From Flavobacterium plurextorum (GTDB lineage Bacteria; Bacteroidota; Bacteroidia; Flavobacteriales; Flavobacteriaceae), in the NCBI RefSeq assembly GCF_002217395.1, contig NZ_MUHD01000028.1, positions 29,855 to 93,854 of the forward strand: 64,000 bases of DNA, read 5' to 3'. The notes under the pieces are model-generated. The model saw nothing but the letters and a program-made list of their open reading frames with translations. It searched no databases and was not told the DNA's origin. A program made the translations under genes and the position numbers. Positions 19,172 to 29,704 of this stretch are shown in pieces; positions within the stretch are counted from its first letter, which is position 1; each line of letters begins with the position of its first letter.

Positions 19172-19522
19172 ATGTCATTAACAAAATCTGATAGAAGACA
19201 GAGAATTAGATTCAGAATTAGAAAATCGATTAGTGGTACTGCTGCTAACCCAAGACTATCTGTATTTAGAAGTAATAAAGAAATTTACGCTCAACTTATT
19301 GATGATGTAAATGGAGTTACTATATTAGCTGCATCTTCAAGAGAAAAAGAAATAGGAAAAGGTACTAACGTTGAAATCGCTGCTGCTGTTGGAAAATTAG
19401 TTGCAGAGAAAGCGTTAAAAGCTGGGATTGATACCATCACTTTTGATAGAGGTGGATATTTATATCACGGTCGTATTAAATCATTAGCAGAAGGCGCAAG
19501 AGCGGCTGGACTTAAATTCTAA
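19172..19522 (+). CDS. rplR: 50S ribosomal protein L18
   Basis: A 116-residue L18 ([64 protein letters not shown]). It binds 5S rRNA together with L5 in the central protuberance. Confidence 0.99.
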   Translation: MSLTKSDRRQRIRFRIRKSISGTAANPRLSVFRSNKEIYAQLIDDVNGVTILAASSREKEIGKGTNVEIAAAVGKLVAEKALKAGIDTITFDRGGYLYHGRIKSLAEGARAAGLKF

Positions 19523-19528
19523 TATATT

Positions 19529-20050
19529 ATGTCTAAATACAAAAATGTAGAATTGGTAAAACCAAGTGGTCTTGAACTTAAAGATCGTCTGGTAAGTGTT
19601 AATCGTGTTACTAAAGTTACAAAAGGTGGTAGAGCTTTCGGTTTTTCTGCTATTGTAGTTGTAGGTGATGAAAATGGAGTAGTTGGTCATGGATTAGGAA
19701 AATCTAAAGACGTTTCTGAAGCAATTGCGAAAGCAGTAGAAGATGCTAAGAAAAATTTAGTAAAAATTCCTTTGAATGGACAATCTGTTCCTCACGAACA
19801 AAAAGGAAAATTTGGTGGTGCACGTGTATTCTTAATTCCTGCTTCTCATGGTACAGGAGTTATTGCTGGTGGAGCTGTTCGTTCGGTTCTTGAATCAGTA
19901 GGTATTCACGACGTATTATCAAAATCTCAAGGATCATCAAATCCACATAACGTAGTTAAAGCAACTTTTGATGCTTTATTACAAATGAGAAGCGCTCACA
20001 CTGTTGCAAAACAAAGAGGAGTTTCTTTAGAAAAAGTTTTTAAAGGTTAA
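19529..20050 (+). CDS. rpsE: 30S ribosomal protein S5
   Basis: A 173-residue S5 with the double-stranded-RNA-binding-like N-terminal domain ([44 protein letters not shown]) and the C-terminal domain ([27 protein letters not shown]). S5 takes part in decoding fidelity and the mRNA entry helicase site; the spectinomycin-resistance loop near residues 20-30 looks unaltered. Confidence 0.99.
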   Translation: MSKYKNVELVKPSGLELKDRLVSVNRVTKVTKGGRAFGFSAIVVVGDENGVVGHGLGKSKDVSEAIAKAVEDAKKNLVKIPLNGQSVPHEQKGKFGGARVFLIPASHGTGVIAGGAVRSVLESVGIHDVLSKSQGSSNPHNVVKATFDALLQMRSAHTVAKQRGVSLEKVFKG

Positions 20051-20061
20051 TCAAGGAAATT

Positions 20062-20244
20062 ATGGCTAAATTATTAGTAAAACAAGTAAGAAGCAAGATC
20101 AACTGTCCTCTTTCTCAAAAGAGAGGTTTGGAAGCTTTAGGTCTACGTAAAATGGGACAAGTTGTGGAGCATGAGTCAAATCCTGCTATCCTTGGGATGA
20201 TAAACAAAGTTAAACACTTAGTTTCTGTTGAAGAAGCTAAATAA
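20062..20244 (+). CDS. rpmD: 50S ribosomal protein L30
   Basis: A 60-residue L30 ([37 protein letters not shown]). The bacterial short form, in its canonical place between rpsE and rplO. It contacts 23S domain II and is dispensable in some phyla, so its retention here is worth recording. Confidence 0.98.
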   Translation: MAKLLVKQVRSKINCPLSQKRGLEALGLRKMGQVVEHESNPAILGMINKVKHLVSVEEAK

Positions 20245-20255
20245 CAAATACTGTT

Positions 20256-20708
20256 ATGAATTTAAGTAACTTACAACCTGCTGAAGGATCTACACACAAT
20301 CAAAATAAAAGATTAGGTAGAGGAGAAGGTTCTGGAAAAGGTGGCACTGCTGCAAGAGGTCACAAAGGAGCAAAATCTCGTTCTGGTTATTCTAAAAAGA
20401 TTGGTTTTGAAGGAGGGCAAATGCCACTTCAAAGACGTGTGCCTAAGTTTGGTTTCACAAACATCAATCGTAAAGAATACGAAGGTGTTAATTTAGATAC
20501 GCTTCAATTGTTAGTAGACAATGGTGTGATTACTGATTCTGTTTCTATGACAGATTTCGTAGCAAATCGTCTAGCTACTAAAAATGAAATCGTTAAGATT
20601 TTAGGTAGAGGAGAATTGAAAGCAAAATTAAAAGTAACTGCCCACAAATTTACTGCTACTGCAAAAGCTGCTATTGAAGCTGCTGGTGGAGAAGCTGTAA
20701 CTATATAA
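20256..20708 (+). CDS. rplO: 50S ribosomal protein L15
   Basis: A 150-residue L15 with the Gly-rich basic N-terminal extension (LQPAEGSTHNQNKRLGRGEGSGKGGTAARGHKGAKSRSG) that threads through 23S rRNA, and the globular C-terminal part. It is followed by secY after 13 bp, as in nearly all bacteria. Confidence 0.99.
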   Translation: MNLSNLQPAEGSTHNQNKRLGRGEGSGKGGTAARGHKGAKSRSGYSKKIGFEGGQMPLQRRVPKFGFTNINRKEYEGVNLDTLQLLVDNGVITDSVSMTDFVANRLATKNEIVKILGRGELKAKLKVTAHKFTATAKAAIEAAGGEAVTI

Positions 20709-20721
20709 CTTATCTATTAAG

Positions 20722-22068
20722 ATGAAGAAATTTATTGAATCAATAAGTAATGTTTGGAAAATCGAAGAACTGAAAAACAGAATCTTAATTACATTAGGGT
20801 TGCTTTTAGTATATCGTTTTGGTGCACACGTTACGCTTCCTGGAATTGACGCAACTCAATTAACAGGATTAGCGGGACAAACTAAAAATGGTTTAGGATC
20901 TATCCTAGACATGTTTACAGGAGGTGCTTTCTCTAAAGCTTCAGTTTTTGCTTTAGGTATTATGCCTTATATTTCTGCATCTATTGTTGTTCAGTTAATG
21001 GGAATTGCGATTCCATATTTGCAAAAACTTCAGAACGATGGAGAAAGTGGTAGAAAAAAGATTAATCAAATCACTCGTTGGTTGACTATAGCTATTACAC
21101 TGGTTCAAGGTCCAACTTATATCTATAATTTATACAGAACATTGCCTAGTAGTGCATTTCTACTAGGCTTTAATTCTCCTGAATTTTTGTTCTCGTCTGT
21201 TATCATCTTAGTAACTGGTACTATTTTTGCTATGTGGCTTGGTGAGAAAATTACAGATAAAGGTATTGGAAATGGAATTTCATTATTAATTATGGTTGGT
21301 ATTCTAGCTCGTTTACCGCAAGCTTTTATACAAGAGTTTACAACGAGAGTTACCAATAACAATGGAGGTCCAATGTTATTAGTTATTGAAATTATTGTGT
21401 GGTTATTGGTAATCATTTCTTGTGTATTGCTTACAATGGCCGTACGTAGAATCCCAGTTCAATACGCTCGTCGTACTACAACTGGTGATTATGAGCAAGA
21501 TTTGGCAGGAGGTAATAGACAATGGATTCCTTTAAAGCTTAATGCTTCTGGAGTTATGCCAATCATTTTTGCTCAGGCAATTATGTTTATCCCTGCAGCT
21601 GTAGCTGGATTGTCTAAATCAGATACATCACAATCAATTGTTGGTGCATTTAGTAATATGTTTGGTTTTTGGTATAACTTTGTTTTTGCAACTTTAATTA
21701 TTGTATTTACATTCTTTTATACTGCAATTACCGTACCTACTAACAAGATGGCTGATGATTTAAAGAGAAGCGGTGGTTTTATTCCGGGCGTTCGTCCAGG
21801 AGCTGAAACTTCTGAATTTCTTGATAAGGTGATGTCTTTAATAACTTTCCCAGGATCTTTATTCCTTGCTTTGATTGCTGTGTTCCCAGCTATTGTTGTA
21901 AGTATTATGGATGTACAACAATCTTGGGCAATGTTTTTTGGAGGTACCTCATTAATAATTATGGTTGGAGTTGCAATAGATACTATTCAACAGATCAATT
22001 CATACTTGTTAAACAAGCATTATGATGGTTTAATGAAGACTGGTAAAAATAGAAAAGCGGTAGCTTAA
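20722..22068 (+). CDS. secY: Preprotein translocase channel subunit SecY
   Basis: A 448-residue membrane protein with ten hydrophobic segments, the main pore subunit of SecYEG. Landmarks: [22 protein letters not shown] (TM1), the plug region ([29 protein letters not shown]), [11 protein letters not shown] in the cytoplasmic loop and the [13 protein letters not shown] loop near residue 352 that contacts ribosome and SecA. Transcribed with ribosomal genes, as usual. Confidence 0.99.
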   Translation: MKKFIESISNVWKIEELKNRILITLGLLLVYRFGAHVTLPGIDATQLTGLAGQTKNGLGSILDMFTGGAFSKASVFALGIMPYISASIVVQLMGIAIPYLQKLQNDGESGRKKINQITRWLTIAITLVQGPTYIYNLYRTLPSSAFLLGFNSPEFLFSSVIILVTGTIFAMWLGEKITDKGIGNGISLLIMVGILARLPQAFIQEFTTRVTNNNGGPMLLVIEIIVWLLVIISCVLLTMAVRRIPVQYARRTTTGDYEQDLAGGNRQWIPLKLNASGVMPIIFAQAIMFIPAAVAGLSKSDTSQSIVGAFSNMFGFWYNFVFATLIIVFTFFYTAITVPTNKMADDLKRSGGFIPGVRPGAETSEFLDKVMSLITFPGSLFLALIAVFPAIVVSIMDVQQSWAMFFGGTSLIIMVGVAIDTIQQINSYLLNKHYDGLMKTGKNRKAVA

Positions 22069-22075
22069 TATATTT

Positions 22076-22291
22076 ATGGCAAAACAATCAGCAATAGAAC
22101 AAGACGGATCAATCATTGAAGCATTATCAAATGCGATGTTCCGTGTGGAGTTAGAAAATGGACATATTGTAATTGCTCATATTTCTGGAAAGATGCGAAT
22201 GCATTATATCAAGTTATTACCTGGTGATAAAGTGAAACTAGAAATGAGTCCTTACGATTTGTCAAAAGCAAGAATTACTTATCGATATTAA
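22076..22291 (+). CDS. infA: Translation initiation factor IF-1
   Basis: A 71-residue S1/OB-fold protein ([61 protein letters not shown]). IF-1 occupies the A site of the 30S subunit during initiation. Its position between secY and rpmJ is common outside the proteobacteria. Confidence 0.99.
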   Translation: MAKQSAIEQDGSIIEALSNAMFRVELENGHIVIAHISGKMRMHYIKLLPGDKVKLEMSPYDLSKARITYRY

Positions 22292-22303
22292 AGGATATTC
22301 ACT

Positions 22304-22420
22304 ATGAAAGTTAGAGCATCAGTAAAAAAGAGAAGTGCCGAGTGCATTATCGTGCGTAGAAAAGGGAGATTGTACGTAATAAACAAAAAAAATCCTAGAT
22401 TTAAACAAAGACAAGGATAA
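22304..22420 (+). CDS. rpmJ: 50S ribosomal protein L36, zinc-free form
   Basis: A 38-codon gene ([20 protein letters not shown] at its start, [10 protein letters not shown] at its end) between infA and rpsM. Standard L36 holds zinc through Cys11, Cys14, Cys27 and His33. Here the equivalents are Ser11, Cys14, Asn27 and Phe33, so only one ligand survives: this is the C-minus form that needs no zinc. Length and both ends are otherwise typical. Confidence 0.97.
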
Positions 22421-22422
22421 TT

Positions 22423-22797
22423 ATGGCAAGAATAGCAGGGGTAGATATCCCAAAAAACAAAAGAGGTGTTATTGCACTTACCTATATTTTCGGATTAGGA
22501 AAAAGTAGAGCTATTGAGATTTTAGAGAAAGCTCAAGTTAGCCAAGATAAAAAAGTTCAAGATTGGAATGATGACGAAATCGGAGCGATTCGTGACGCTG
22601 TATCATTTTACAAAATTGAAGGAGAATTACGTTCTGAAGTTTCTTTAAACATCAAACGTTTGATGGATATTGGTTGTTATAGAGGTATTCGTCATAGATC
22701 TGGACTTCCTTTAAGAGGTCAAAGAACTAAGAATAACTCTAGAACAAGAAAAGGAAAAAGAAAAACTGTTGCTAACAAGAAAAAAGCAACTAAATAA
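22423..22797 (+). CDS. rpsM: 30S ribosomal protein S13
   Basis: A 124-residue S13 ([67 protein letters not shown]). It bridges to the 50S subunit and its basic tail approaches the P-site tRNA. It starts 2 bp after rpmJ and opens the classical alpha-operon genes. Confidence 0.99.
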   Translation: MARIAGVDIPKNKRGVIALTYIFGLGKSRAIEILEKAQVSQDKKVQDWNDDEIGAIRDAVSFYKIEGELRSEVSLNIKRLMDIGCYRGIRHRSGLPLRGQRTKNNSRTRKGKRKTVANKKKATK

Positions 22798-22805
22798 TAA
22801 GTAAT

Positions 22806-23189
22806 ATGGCTAAAGCAACTGCAAAAAAACGTAAAGTTATCGTTGAATCAACGGGTGAAGCACATGTTTCTTCGACTTTTAACAATATTATCATTTCTTT
22901 GACAAATAAGAAAGGTGAAGTTATTGCTTGGTCTTCAGCAGGTAAGATGGGTTTCAGAGGTTCTAAAAAGAACACTCCGTACGCAGCTCAAATGGCGGCA
23001 GAAGATTGTAGTAAAGTAGCTCTTGAGGCAGGACTTAAAAAAGTAAAAGTTTATGTAAAAGGACCAGGTAACGGACGTGAGTCTGCTATCCGTTCTATTC
23101 ATAACGGTGGAATTGAAGTTACAGAGATTATCGATGTTACTCCAATGCCTCACAATGGATGTCGTCCTCCTAAAAGACGTAGAGTTTAA
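22806..23189 (+). CDS. rpsK: 30S ribosomal protein S11
   Basis: A 127-residue S11 ([63 protein letters not shown]). It lies in the 30S platform next to the E site. An 89-bp gap with a foldable RNA follows, before rpsD. Confidence 0.99.
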   Translation: MAKATAKKRKVIVESTGEAHVSSTFNNIIISLTNKKGEVIAWSSAGKMGFRGSKKNTPYAAQMAAEDCSKVALEAGLKKVKVYVKGPGNGRESAIRSIHNGGIEVTEIIDVTPMPHNGCRPPKRRRV

Positions 23190-23214
23190 TACTCAAAAAT
23201 TATAGTATAACCTA

Positions 23215-23264
23215 GATTGAATATAGATTATCGAAGGATAAGACCTGAATTCATAATCTCAATC
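23215..23264 (+). promoter_or_regulatory. Candidate leader structure before rpsD
   Basis: GATTAT (23226-23231) pairs with ATAATC (23253-23258). Outside it GATTGA (23215-23220) pairs with TCAATC (23259-23264), with a 5-nt bulge ATATA on the left. GAA/TTC pairing can extend the stem inward. It ends 15 nt before the rpsD ATG. In E. coli and Bacillus S4 represses its own message through a structured leader; the same is inferred here. Confidence 0.45.
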
Positions 23265-23278
23265 TTAAACAATTTAAA

Positions 23279-23884
23279 ATGGCAAGATATACTGGTCCTA
23301 GCACAAGAATCGCTCGTAAGTTTGGCGAAGCAATCTTCGGAGATGATAAATCTTTCGAAAAAAGAAATTACCCACCTGGACAACACGGGATGGCTAAAAA
23401 AAGAGGAAAAAAATCTGAGTACGCTGTTCAGTTAATGGAAAAGCAAAAAGCTAAATATTCTTATGGAATTTTAGAAAAACAATTCAGAAATTTATTCGAA
23501 AAAGCATCAGCAACTAAAGGAGTAACTGGTGAGGTTTTATTACAATTATGTGAAGCAAGATTAGATAATGTTGTTTTTAGAATGGGAATTGCTCCATCTA
23601 GAAGAGGTGCTCGTCAAATAGTATCTCACAGACACATTACTGTTAATGGTGAGGTTGTAAATATTCCTTCTTACCACCTTAAGCCTGGTGATAAAGTTGC
23701 AGTTCGTGAAAAATCTAAATCTTTAGAAGCTATCGAACGTTCTTTATCAAATTCAAGTCATGTTTATGAATGGATTACTTGGAACAATGATCTTAAAGAA
23801 GGAACTTTCGTTTCTGTACCTGCAAGACTTCAAATTCCAGAAAACATTAAAGAACAATTAATCGTAGAGTTGTACAACAAATAA
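23279..23884 (+). CDS. rpsD: 30S ribosomal protein S4, zinc-free form
   Basis: A 201-residue S4 ([37 protein letters not shown]) without the four-Cys N-terminal zinc cluster of some S4 proteins, and with the S4 RNA-binding domain at ~90-150 ([31 protein letters not shown]). S4 starts assembly of the 30S body and acts in antitermination of rRNA operons in E. coli. Preceded by a foldable leader. Confidence 0.99.
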   Translation: MARYTGPSTRIARKFGEAIFGDDKSFEKRNYPPGQHGMAKKRGKKSEYAVQLMEKQKAKYSYGILEKQFRNLFEKASATKGVTGEVLLQLCEARLDNVVFRMGIAPSRRGARQIVSHRHITVNGEVVNIPSYHLKPGDKVAVREKSKSLEAIERSLSNSSHVYEWITWNNDLKEGTFVSVPARLQIPENIKEQLIVELYNK

Positions 23885-23905
23885 TAATTGACTTAGTCGA
23901 AATTT

Positions 23906-24898
23906 ATGGCAATATTTAATTTTCAAAAGCCCGATAAAGTTATCATGATCGATTCAACCGATTTTGAAGGTAAATTCGAATTTAGACCTTTAGAACCTGG
24001 TTATGGATTGACAGTTGGTAATGCACTTAGAAGAGTTTTGCTTTCAGCATTAGAAGGTTATGCAATTACATCTGTTCGTATCGAAGGTGTAGATCATGAG
24101 TTTTCTACTATTTCAGGTGTTGTTGAAGATGTTACCGAAATTATCCTTAATCTAAAACAAGTACGTTTCAAGCGTCAGATCGAAGATATCGATAATGAAT
24201 CAGTTACTATTTCTGTTTCAGGTAAAGATCAATTGACAGCAGGTGATTTTCAAAAATTTATTTCAGGTTTCCAAGTTTTGAATCCAGACCTTGTTATCTG
24301 TAATTTAGATTCTAAAATCAAATTGAACTTCGATTTAACAATCGAAAAAGGTAGAGGATACGTTCCTGCTGAGGAGAACAAAAAACAGAATGCTGCAATT
24401 GGAACAATTTTTACTGACTCTATTTTTACTCCGGTAAAAAATGTAAAGTATGCAATTGAAAACTTCCGTGTAGAGCAAAAAACAGATTACGAAAAATTGG
24501 TTTTTGAAATTAAAACTGATGGATCTATTAATCCTAAAGATGCTCTTACTGAAGCTGCAAAAGTTTTAATTCACCATTTCATGTTGTTTTCTGACGAAAG
24601 AATTACACTTGAGGCTGACGAAATTGCACAAACAGAATCGTATGATGAAGAGTCATTGCATATGAGACAATTGCTTAAAACTAAGCTTGTTGATATGGAT
24701 TTATCTGTGAGAGCATTAAATTGCTTGAAAGCGGCTGAAGTTGATACACTTGGTGATTTAGTATCGTTCAATAAAAATGACCTAATGAAATTCCGTAATT
24801 TTGGTAAAAAATCTTTAACTGAGCTAGATGAACTTGTAGCGGTTAAAAATTTAACTTTCGGAATGGATTTAGCTAAATACAAATTAGATAAAGAATAA
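23906..24898 (+). CDS. rpoA: RNA polymerase alpha subunit
   Basis: A 330-residue alpha subunit. The N-terminal domain (~1-230) has the assembly signature [35 protein letters not shown] linker near 230-250 leads to the C-terminal domain with helix-hairpin-helix motifs ([36 protein letters not shown]), which contacts UP elements and activators. It sits between rpsD and rplQ as in the canonical alpha operon, with a 62-bp gap before rplQ. Confidence 0.99.
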   Translation: MAIFNFQKPDKVIMIDSTDFEGKFEFRPLEPGYGLTVGNALRRVLLSALEGYAITSVRIEGVDHEFSTISGVVEDVTEIILNLKQVRFKRQIEDIDNESVTISVSGKDQLTAGDFQKFISGFQVLNPDLVICNLDSKIKLNFDLTIEKGRGYVPAEENKKQNAAIGTIFTDSIFTPVKNVKYAIENFRVEQKTDYEKLVFEIKTDGSINPKDALTEAAKVLIHHFMLFSDERITLEADEIAQTESYDEESLHMRQLLKTKLVDMDLSVRALNCLKAAEVDTLGDLVSFNKNDLMKFRNFGKKSLTELDELVAVKNLTFGMDLAKYKLDKE

Positions 24899-24902
24899 TT
24901 TA

Positions 24903-24944
24903 CTTCATATTTTGCTCTCCATAGCGGATTGTAGCAAGATGAAG
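24903..24944 (+). promoter_or_regulatory. Candidate leader hairpin before rplQ
   Basis: CTTCAT (24903-24908) pairs with ATGAAG (24939-24944), and TTGCT (24912-24916) with AGCAA (24933-24937), with a small internal loop and a 16-nt apical loop. It lies in the 62-bp rpoA-rplQ gap and ends 16 nt before the rplQ ATG. It lacks a U-run. Regulatory function is a guess from position. Confidence 0.35.
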
Positions 24945-24960
24945 ATAAAAAAAACACGTC

Positions 24961-25452
24961 ATGAGACACGGAAAAAAATTCAACCACTTAAGCAGACAGA
25001 CTGGACATAGAAAAGCTATGTTAGCTAATATGGCTTGTTCTCTTATTGAGCACAAACGTATTAACACTACTGTTGCTAAGGCTAAAGCGCTTAAACAATT
25101 TGTTGAGCCTTTAATCACAAAATCAAAAGAAGATACGACTCACAATCGTCGTATTGTTTTTGCTTACTTACGTAGCAAATATGCTGTAACTGACTTGTTC
25201 AGAGATGTAGCTGCTAAAGTTGGTGACCGTCCAGGTGGATACACTCGTATCATTAAAGTTGGAAATCGTTTGGGAGATAATGCTGATATGGCAATGATCG
25301 AACTTGTAGATTTCAATGAACTTTACAATGGTGGTAAAAAAGAAGTTAAAAAAGCAAAAAGCCGTCGTGGTGGTAAAGCTAAAAAAGCTGAGGAGACTAC
25401 TCCTGAAGCTCCTGCTGCTGAATCAGAAACGACTACTGAAGCTTCTGAATAA
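24961..25452 (+). CDS. rplQ: 50S ribosomal protein L17 with acidic C-terminal tail
   Basis: The L17 core occupies residues 1-~120 ([30 protein letters not shown]-type helix seen as [48 protein letters not shown]). A low-complexity tail of ~40 residues follows, first basic ([13 protein letters not shown]) then rich in Glu, Thr and Ala. At 163 residues it is longer than the E. coli protein (127). It is the last gene of the ribosomal block and is followed by a terminator. Confidence 0.98.
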   Translation: MRHGKKFNHLSRQTGHRKAMLANMACSLIEHKRINTTVAKAKALKQFVEPLITKSKEDTTHNRRIVFAYLRSKYAVTDLFRDVAAKVGDRPGGYTRIIKVGNRLGDNADMAMIELVDFNELYNGGKKEVKKAKSRRGGKAKKAEETTPEAPAAESETTTEASE

Positions 25453-25480
25453 TTATGAAAGTAATGATTCTATAGAAATC

Positions 25481-25516
25481 AAGGATAAACTAATTTTTAG
25501 TTTATCCTTTTTTTTT
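25481..25516 (+). terminator. Terminator after rplQ
   Basis: A perfect 13-bp stem (25481-25493 with 25497-25509, core GGATAAACTA/TAGTTTATCC), 3-nt loop, then a continuous T run to 25516. It closes the long ribosomal transcription unit. Confidence 0.92.
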
Positions 25517-25595
25517 GATTTTTTTAGAGGAAATTAAAATTTAACTTTTTTAAATGTCTTGGTTTTATTTTTATCAATGAAATTTTTAAAAAATC

Positions 25596-25626
25596 TTGGC
25601 AGCACTCTTTTAAAGAAGTAAATTTG
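25596..25626 (+). promoter_or_regulatory. Promoter of carA
   Basis: TTG at 25596-25598, a 20-bp spacer and TAAATTTG at 25619-25626 match the Bacteroidetes consensus. It leaves a leader of about 65 nt before carA. Confidence 0.7.
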
Positions 25627-25693
25627 CAAAATATCTAATTACAAGTGAAACTTTCGGTTTCATAATACGATTAAAAACAATACAAATTAAAGA

Positions 25694-26812
25694 ATGAAAT
25701 ACACAACACGACAAAGCGCCATTTTATTACTTAGTGACGGAACTATTTTTCATGGAAAATCTATCGGTATAAGCGGTAAAACTTTCGGAGAAGTATGTTT
25801 TAATACTGGAATGACTGGATATCAAGAAATCTTTACAGATCCTTCTTATTTTGGCCAAATAATGGTCGCTACTAATCCACATATCGGTAATTATGGTGTA
25901 AATGATTTAGAGATTGAGTCTGAGAGCATCAAGATTGCAGGTTTAGTTTGTAAAAACTTTAGCTTTAATTTTTCAAGAGAAAGAGCTTCTGAGAGTTTAG
26001 AAGATTATTTCGTGAAACAAAATTTAATATGCATTTCTGATGTTGATACAAGAGCTCTTGTTAGTTACATTCGTGATAATGGTGCTATGAATGCTGTTAT
26101 TTGTACTGATGGAACTTCTGTAGAAGACTTGAAGAAAGAATTAGCTGATGTTCCAAATATGGAAGGATTGGAGTTGGCTTCTAAAGTGTCAACAACTGAG
26201 CCATATTATTTTGGAGAAGAAAATGCTAAGTATAAAGTTTCAGCTTTAGATCTTGGAATCAAAAAGAATATTTTAAGAAATCTTGCTAAAAGAGATTGTT
26301 ATGTGAAAGTTTTTCCATACAATTCTACTTATGAAGATTTGGCGTCATTTAATCCTGATGGATATTTCTTGTCAAACGGCCCTGGTGATCCTGATCCGCT
26401 TTTTGGAGCAATTGAAGTTGCAAAGAAAATCCTTGCAGACGATAAACCTTTATTTGGAATTTGTTTAGGACATCAAGTTATTGCTTTGGCAAATGGTGTT
26501 GAAACTTATAAAATGTTTAACGGGCATCGTGGGATTAATCATCCTGTGAAAAACATTATTACAGGTAAAGGAGAAATTACTTCTCAAAATCATGGTTTTG
26601 CTGTGAAGAAAGAGCAATTAGATAATCATCCTGATTTAGAAATAACACATTTACATTTAAATGACGGGACAGTTGCAGGTATGAGAATGAAGAATAAAAA
26701 TTGTTTTTCAGTGCAATACCATCCAGAAGCTAGTCCTGGACCTCATGATTCGTCTTATTTGTTCGATCAATTTGTCGAGAATATAGAATTAGCTTTATCT
26801 AAAACGATGTAG
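25694..26812 (+). CDS. carA: Carbamoyl-phosphate synthase, small (glutaminase) subunit
   Basis: A 372-residue CarA. It hydrolyses glutamine and passes ammonia to CarB to make carbamoyl phosphate for pyrimidines and arginine. N-terminal domain with FNTGMTGYQEIFTDPSYFGQ; C-terminal class I glutamine amidotransferase domain with the nucleophile Cys257 in FGICLGHQ and the His/Glu pair in VQYHPEASPGPHD. carB is not adjacent, so the large subunit must be encoded elsewhere. Only a weak AT-rich inverted repeat (26814-26835) follows, before eno. Confidence 0.98.
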   Translation: MKYTTRQSAILLLSDGTIFHGKSIGISGKTFGEVCFNTGMTGYQEIFTDPSYFGQIMVATNPHIGNYGVNDLEIESESIKIAGLVCKNFSFNFSRERASESLEDYFVKQNLICISDVDTRALVSYIRDNGAMNAVICTDGTSVEDLKKELADVPNMEGLELASKVSTTEPYYFGEENAKYKVSALDLGIKKNILRNLAKRDCYVKVFPYNSTYEDLASFNPDGYFLSNGPGDPDPLFGAIEVAKKILADDKPLFGICLGHQVIALANGVETYKMFNGHRGINHPVKNIITGKGEITSQNHGFAVKKEQLDNHPDLEITHLHLNDGTVAGMRMKNKNCFSVQYHPEASPGPHDSSYLFDQFVENIELALSKTM

Positions 26813-26890
26813 TTAATAAATAAAGGTGTTTATTACTTTAAATCCGTTTTAAGTATTAAATATTTTTATAATTTCGAAAAAAAAATATAA

Positions 26891-28207
<1,317 letters not shown>

Positions 28208-28231
28208 TTGTAAGAGTTATATATTGATTTC

Positions 28232-28263
28232 AAACCATCCGCCACGGCGGATGGTTTTTTTTT
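28232..28263 (+). terminator. Terminator after eno
   Basis: A perfect inverted repeat AAACCATCCGCC/GGCGGATGGTTT (28232-28243 with 28246-28257), GC-rich for this genome, followed by a T run to 28263. The innermost pairs probably open to make the loop. Confidence 0.92.
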
Positions 28264-28317
28264 GGAGTTTTAACAAATTCATAGCAGTATTCTTTTTTTA
28301 ATTAGTGTTAAATTCCT

Positions 28318-28325
28318 TAGATTTG
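28318..28325 (+). promoter_or_regulatory. Probable -7 element of gltA
   Basis: TAGATTTG matches TAnnTTTG. About 20 bp upstream there is only a T run (28293-28299), not a clear TTTG, so the call rests on one element. It would leave a leader of about 35 nt before the gltA ATG. Confidence 0.45.
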
Positions 28326-28363
28326 ATAAATTATTATTTTAAAGAATTATTTCCGATTATATT

Positions 28364-29641
28364 ATGTCAAAAATAGCTACATTAGAAGTAGATGGTAAGA
28401 AAATTGAACTTCCTGTAATTACTGGAAGCGAAAATGAATCTGCTATCGATATTAACAAATTACGTGATTTAACTGGTGTTATTACAATTGACCCAGGTTA
28501 TAAAAATTCTGGATCTTGTACAAGTGAAATCACTTTCTTAGATGGAGAATTAGGAATTTTACGCTACAGAGGGTATTCAATCGAAGACTTAGCAGAGAAA
28601 GCTAATTTTTTAGAAGTTTCTTATCTTTTAATTTTTGGCGAATTACCAACTGCTCAACAGTTGGAGCAGTTTGAAAATGGTATCAAAAAACATACTTTGG
28701 TAAACGAAGAAATGAAAAATATCATTGATGGTTTTCCAAAAACAGCGCATCCAATGGGAGTATTGTCTGCATTGACAAGTGCTTTAACAGCATTTAATCC
28801 AAAGGCAGTAAACGTTGAGAATGAGAAAGAAATGTACGAGGCAATTTGCAAAACAATGGGTAAATTCCTTGTAATTGCTACTTGGACTTACAGAAAATCA
28901 ATGGGGTATCCATTGAATTATTACGATAATACACAAGGTTATGTAGAAAACTTTATGCAATTAATGTTTAAATTGCCTACAGGACCTTATTCAGCAAATC
29001 CTGTTGTAGTTGATGCATTAGATAAATTGTTTATTCTTCACGCAGATCATGAGCAAAACTGTTCTACTTCAACTGTAAGAATGGTTGGTTCGTCTCATGC
29101 AGGATTATTTGCTTCAATATCTGCAGGAGTTTCAGCATTATGGGGGCCGCTTCATGGTGGTGCAAACCAAGCAGTGCTTGAAATGTTAGAAGAAATTAAT
29201 AAAGATGGTGGTGATACTGATAAATTCTTAGCTAAAGCAAAAGATAAAAATGATCCTTTCCGTTTAATGGGATTCGGTCATAGAGTTTATAAAAACTTTG
29301 ATCCAAGAGCAAGAATCATTAAAAAAGCTGCTAAAGAAGTTTTAGAAACTTTAGGTGTTGAAGATCCAATTCTTGAAATTGCTAAAAAACTGGAAGCAGC
29401 AGCTCTTGAAGATGAATACTTCAAATCAAGAAACTTATATCCAAATGTAGATTTCTATTCTGGAATTATTTACAGAGCATTAGGAATCCCGACAGATATG
29501 TTTACGGTAATGTTTGCAATTGGAAGATTACCAGGATGGATCGCACAATGGAAAGAAATGCGTGAAAACAAAGAACCAATTGGAAGGCCTAGACAAATTT
29601 ATACTGGACACCCTTTAAGAGACTTCAAGTCTAATAAATAA
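28364..29641 (+). CDS. gltA: Citrate synthase
   Basis: A 425-residue type II-length citrate synthase, condensing acetyl-CoA and oxaloacetate at the entry of the TCA cycle. Motifs: DPGYKNSGSCTSEITFLDGELGILRYRGYSIEDLAEKA; HADHEQNCSTSTVRMVGSSHAGLFASISAG; the active-site stretch LWGPLHGGANQAVLEML; MGFGHRVYKNFDPRA; and the catalytic Asp region in NLYPNVDFYSG. Flanked by its own terminator, so a single-gene unit. Confidence 0.98.
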   Translation: MSKIATLEVDGKKIELPVITGSENESAIDINKLRDLTGVITIDPGYKNSGSCTSEITFLDGELGILRYRGYSIEDLAEKANFLEVSYLLIFGELPTAQQLEQFENGIKKHTLVNEEMKNIIDGFPKTAHPMGVLSALTSALTAFNPKAVNVENEKEMYEAICKTMGKFLVIATWTYRKSMGYPLNYYDNTQGYVENFMQLMFKLPTGPYSANPVVVDALDKLFILHADHEQNCSTSTVRMVGSSHAGLFASISAGVSALWGPLHGGANQAVLEMLEEINKDGGDTDKFLAKAKDKNDPFRLMGFGHRVYKNFDPRARIIKKAAKEVLETLGVEDPILEIAKKLEAAALEDEYFKSRNLYPNVDFYSGIIYRALGIPTDMFTVMFAIGRLPGWIAQWKEMRENKEPIGRPRQIYTGHPLRDFKSNK

Positions 29642-29648
29642 AAAAACT

Positions 29649-29678
29649 AAAGCTTTACTTAACTGTAAAGCTTTTTTT
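29649..29678 (+). terminator. Terminator after gltA
   Basis: A 10-bp perfect stem AAAGCTTTAC/GTAAAGCTTT (29649-29658 with 29665-29674), 6-nt loop, then T to 29678. Confidence 0.88.
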
Positions 29679-29704
29679 ATCTTTGTTTAAAATATAATAG
29701 AATT

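Noticed and set aside
24571..24987. 138-codon minus-strand frame over rpoA
   Set aside because: Antisense shadow of rpoA; Ser/Leu-rich composition reflects the coding strand opposite and no family pattern is seen.
26814..26835. TAATAAA/TTTATTA inverted repeat after carA as a terminator
   Set aside because: All A/T pairs and no T run after it; too weak to call.
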